DNA from: an uncultured Mycoplasmatota bacterium
GTDB taxonomy: Bacteria > Bacillota_I > Bacilli_A > RF39 > UBA660
Assembly (NCBI GenBank): GCA_900542735.1
Contig: UQOS01000008.1
Span: forward strand, 1-42,409
DNA length: 42,409 nt
Reading direction: 5' to 3'
Shown here: piece after piece, positions 41,193 through 42,409 of the stretch
How the letters are laid out: every line of letters starts with the position of its first letter
How positions within the stretch are numbered: position 1 is the stretch's first letter
Notes under the pieces: generated by a model
What the model saw: the letters and a program-made list of their open reading frames with translations, nothing else
Databases searched by the model: none
Told to the model about the DNA's origin: nothing
Made by a program: the position numbers and the translations under genes

Positions 41193-41502
41193 TTTTTTAA
41201 GAATTATGTCATTAACGGTATTCTTAATCTTTTTAGCTTTATACTATTCCTCAAATGCTGGTATTATCGACTATCAAGCTAGAAACAGAACAGCACTTAC
41301 AGAAGAACAAATTAAAATGTTTGAAGATGATGTCAAAAATAATGTAGAAATTGATATTAAAAAGTATTTAGATGATAAAGAAGAAAAATATGATAATAAT
41401 GTTTCTAAGACTACTTTAAAACTATCTAATGCAATAGGAGAATGTGTAGCCAAAGCACTTGATTTTATGTTTGGAAAACTAGATAAAGTTATGAATGGTT
41501 AA
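41182..41502 (+). CDS. Small membrane-anchored protein coupled to spoIIP (YqxA position)
   Basis: The 106-residue protein has one N-terminal membrane helix (MSLTVFLIFLALYYSS) and an outside acidic helical region (TEEQIKMFEDDVKNNVEIDI...). It overlaps the end of spoIIP and has AAGGGGG as its site. In Bacillus the gene after gpr-spoIIP is yqxA, also a small anchored protein. The place is the same, but sequence likeness is weak, so I do not name it. It probably serves in the sporulation septum (inference). Confidence 0.65.
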   Translation: MKNNFLRIMSLTVFLIFLALYYSSNAGIIDYQARNRTALTEEQIKMFEDDVKNNVEIDIKKYLDDKEEKYDNNVSKTTLKLSNAIGECVAKALDFMFGKLDKVMNG

Positions 41503-41568
41503 TTAAAAGTAAAAAATCGATAGATAATAAGGAAATTATGATACAATAGCTCTAATTGGATGTGAAGT

Positions 41569-42165
41569 ATGAAAATAAAAACAGAATTATTAGCTACTTT
41601 TTGTTATGAAGATGAATTGATAGAAAACTTACGAAATAAATATTATTATGGAATTCCATTATCTATTTTCTTATTATGTGATAGCTTATGCATTCACCAG
41701 TGTCATTATTTAAGTGTTCAAATTACTAGGGGTATGTCTTCTTTTAAGATTGTAAATGGAAATATTAATGCAATTAATGAAGAAGAATTAGGAAATCATA
41801 CTTGGGTAGAAAAAGAAGAATGGGTATATGATGTAACAGATGGCATGAAGTGGAGAAAAGATGATTATTACAGTATCTATCAACCAAATATTGTATCAGT
41901 TTATGATAATAATGAATGTCTAAATTGGAATTTTTATCAGGAAGAAGTTAATGGAAGTAAAACAGAACCTTTTTCATATGATCAAGCACTCATGTTAGAA
42001 ATGATAGAATTATTAGAAACAGAAAATCCTTCTTATAATCATGACAAACTTATGAAAGAAATAGAGATATTTAGAAAAGAAAACTTAATTTCTAAAAAGT
42101 ATTATCATACTTATGTAAAAAGAAAGACAAATTATTTTTTAAAGAAATATCAGGGTGACTTATAA
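41569..42165 (+). CDS. Uncharacterised protein, possibly papain/transglutaminase fold
   Basis: The 198-residue protein has no signal or membrane helix. The pattern LLCDSLCIHQCHYLSVQ...LGNHTWVE...WVYDVTDGMKW places Cys, then His-Thr-Trp-Val-Glu, then Asp in the order and spacing of transglutaminase-like and bacteriocin-maturation cysteine proteases (Cys-His-Asp). This is only a motif guess. The C-terminal ~70 residues are helical and charged. GATGTGAAG stands before the ATG, and a TGaTACAAT extended -10 lies at about 41539-41547. Confidence 0.55.
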   Translation: MKIKTELLATFCYEDELIENLRNKYYYGIPLSIFLLCDSLCIHQCHYLSVQITRGMSSFKIVNGNINAINEEELGNHTWVEKEEWVYDVTDGMKWRKDDYYSIYQPNIVSVYDNNECLNWNFYQEEVNGSKTEPFSYDQALMLEMIELLETENPSYNHDKLMKEIEIFRKENLISKKYYHTYVKRKTNYFLKKYQGDL

Positions 42166-42182
42166 AAAATAGAAATTACTAC

Positions 42183-42211
42183 TTGTTTACGAATTAAAAA
42201 TATTGTATATT
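42183..42211 (+). promoter_or_regulatory. Promoter without a following gene
   Basis: TTGTTT (42183-42188), 17 bases, TATATT (42206-42211). The transcript from about 42218 reaches a terminator after some 60 bases without an open reading frame. Confidence 0.5.
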
Positions 42212-42217
42212 AGTATT

Positions 42218-42283
42218 GTAATAAAAAATAGGTTTCTAAGTATCTTACTTAAGGACAATGAGTTTTAGCTTGTTGTCCTTTTA
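42218..42283 (+). ncRNA. Possible short RNA or attenuated leader
   Basis: This is bounded by the promoter at 42183 and the terminator at 42251-42283 and contains one arm of the 17-bp inverted repeat. It could be a small RNA, or a leader (riboswitch-like) of a gene outside the window. I recognise no known motif. Confidence 0.3.
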
Positions 42284-42409
42284 TTGTATGGTTCTTTTAA
42301 TATTGATACTCTTTAAAAATTAAAGAATATTAATTTTTCTTTTTTTTAAAATACCCATTATTTACTGAATAAAACTCCTATTTTATAGTCTTTTAAGTAA
42401 GATACTTAG
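42236..42409. repeat. 17-bp perfect inverted repeat ending at the window edge
   Basis: CTAAGTATCTTACTTAA (42236-42252) is the reverse complement of 42393-42409. The 174-bp unit between could be a MITE-like element. The second arm may also be an assembly artefact, as it ends exactly at the last base. 42284-42392 holds only AT-rich sequence. Confidence 0.7.
42251..42283 (+). terminator. Terminator in the right-end gap
   Basis: AAGGACAA (42251-42258) pairs with TTGTCCTT (42273-42280). TGAG and CTTG extend the stem to twelve pairs around TTTTAG, and a short T run follows. Confidence 0.75.

Noticed and set aside
1..42409. tRNA or rRNA genes
   Set aside because: No T-loop GTTCRAATC-type block with matching acceptor arms and no rRNA-like sequence was recognised by eye; a tRNA-scan would be decisive.
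1..42409. Use of TGA as tryptophan (mycoplasma-type code)
   Set aside because: Trp is encoded by TGG throughout and TGA ends genes, for example at 16435-16437 in the YibE/F pair.

Overview
The window is a very AT-rich stretch of a low-GC Gram-positive (Bacillota) chromosome. It uses the standard bacterial code: TGA acts as a stop, for example in the ATGA overlap at 16434-16437. A spore protease (gpr) and SpoIIP near the right end point to a spore-forming lineage. AT content, gene order and the many short uncharacterised proteins suggest an uncultured gut Bacilli/Erysipelotrichia-like organism; this placement is inference. The left edge lies inside an apparent IS3-type element and the right edge ends exactly on an inverted repeat, so the window may be a whole contig that broke at repeats.

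Layout. 1-76: end of an IS3-like element. 232-2406: accessory cassette of a WYL-type regulator, a SIS-domain protein and a HAM1/ITPase-like protein, with a hairpin over the ribosome binding site of the SIS gene. 2436-3564: small HTH-like gene with a long leader, then a septicolysin/DIP1984-family protein. 3932-10262: a protein O-mannosyltransferase, an Smr-domain protein and two large membrane-anchored proteins with Thr/Pro-rich linkers that may be its substrates. 10268-14368: translation cluster infC-rpmI-rplT-rpsB-tsf-frr, with an attenuator-like leader, an apparent ATA start for infC, and a shared Rho_N-like tail on both L20 and S2; pyrH is missing from its usual place. 14462-17189: a diguanylate cyclase and a YibE/YibF-like pair.

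17297-30214: a dispersed division and cell-wall cluster (ftsI/pbpB, mraY, ftsW, murG, murB, ftsQ/divIB). It is interrupted by a GT-C-like membrane protein on the minus strand, a metallopeptidase gene split at an A7 slippery site, a divergent small-regulator module with operators, and a MOP-type transporter. murD is not here. 30293-35993: ruvA-unknown-ruvB-unknown-queA-unknown-tgt, a compact operon for Holliday-junction processing and queuosine tRNA modification with three unknown genes interleaved. 35990-37766: a small mobile island with a cytidylate-kinase-like gene relic, an AbiF/Abi_2-type HEPN protein flanked by two related structured RNAs, and a MobV relaxase relic. 37774-41502: transglutaminase-like protein, rpsT, gpr, spoIIP and a small membrane protein. 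41569-42409: one unknown gene, a possible short RNA and a terminal inverted repeat.

The strongest candidate for an interesting system is the AbiF-like gene with its pair of covarying RNA hairpins, which resembles an RNA-guarded abortive-infection (toxin-antitoxin) unit. Next come the shared Rho_N-like tails of L20 and S2, the possible programmed frameshift in the metallopeptidase, the 20-bp inverted repeat at 24477-24543, and the WYL-SIS-HAM1 cassette.
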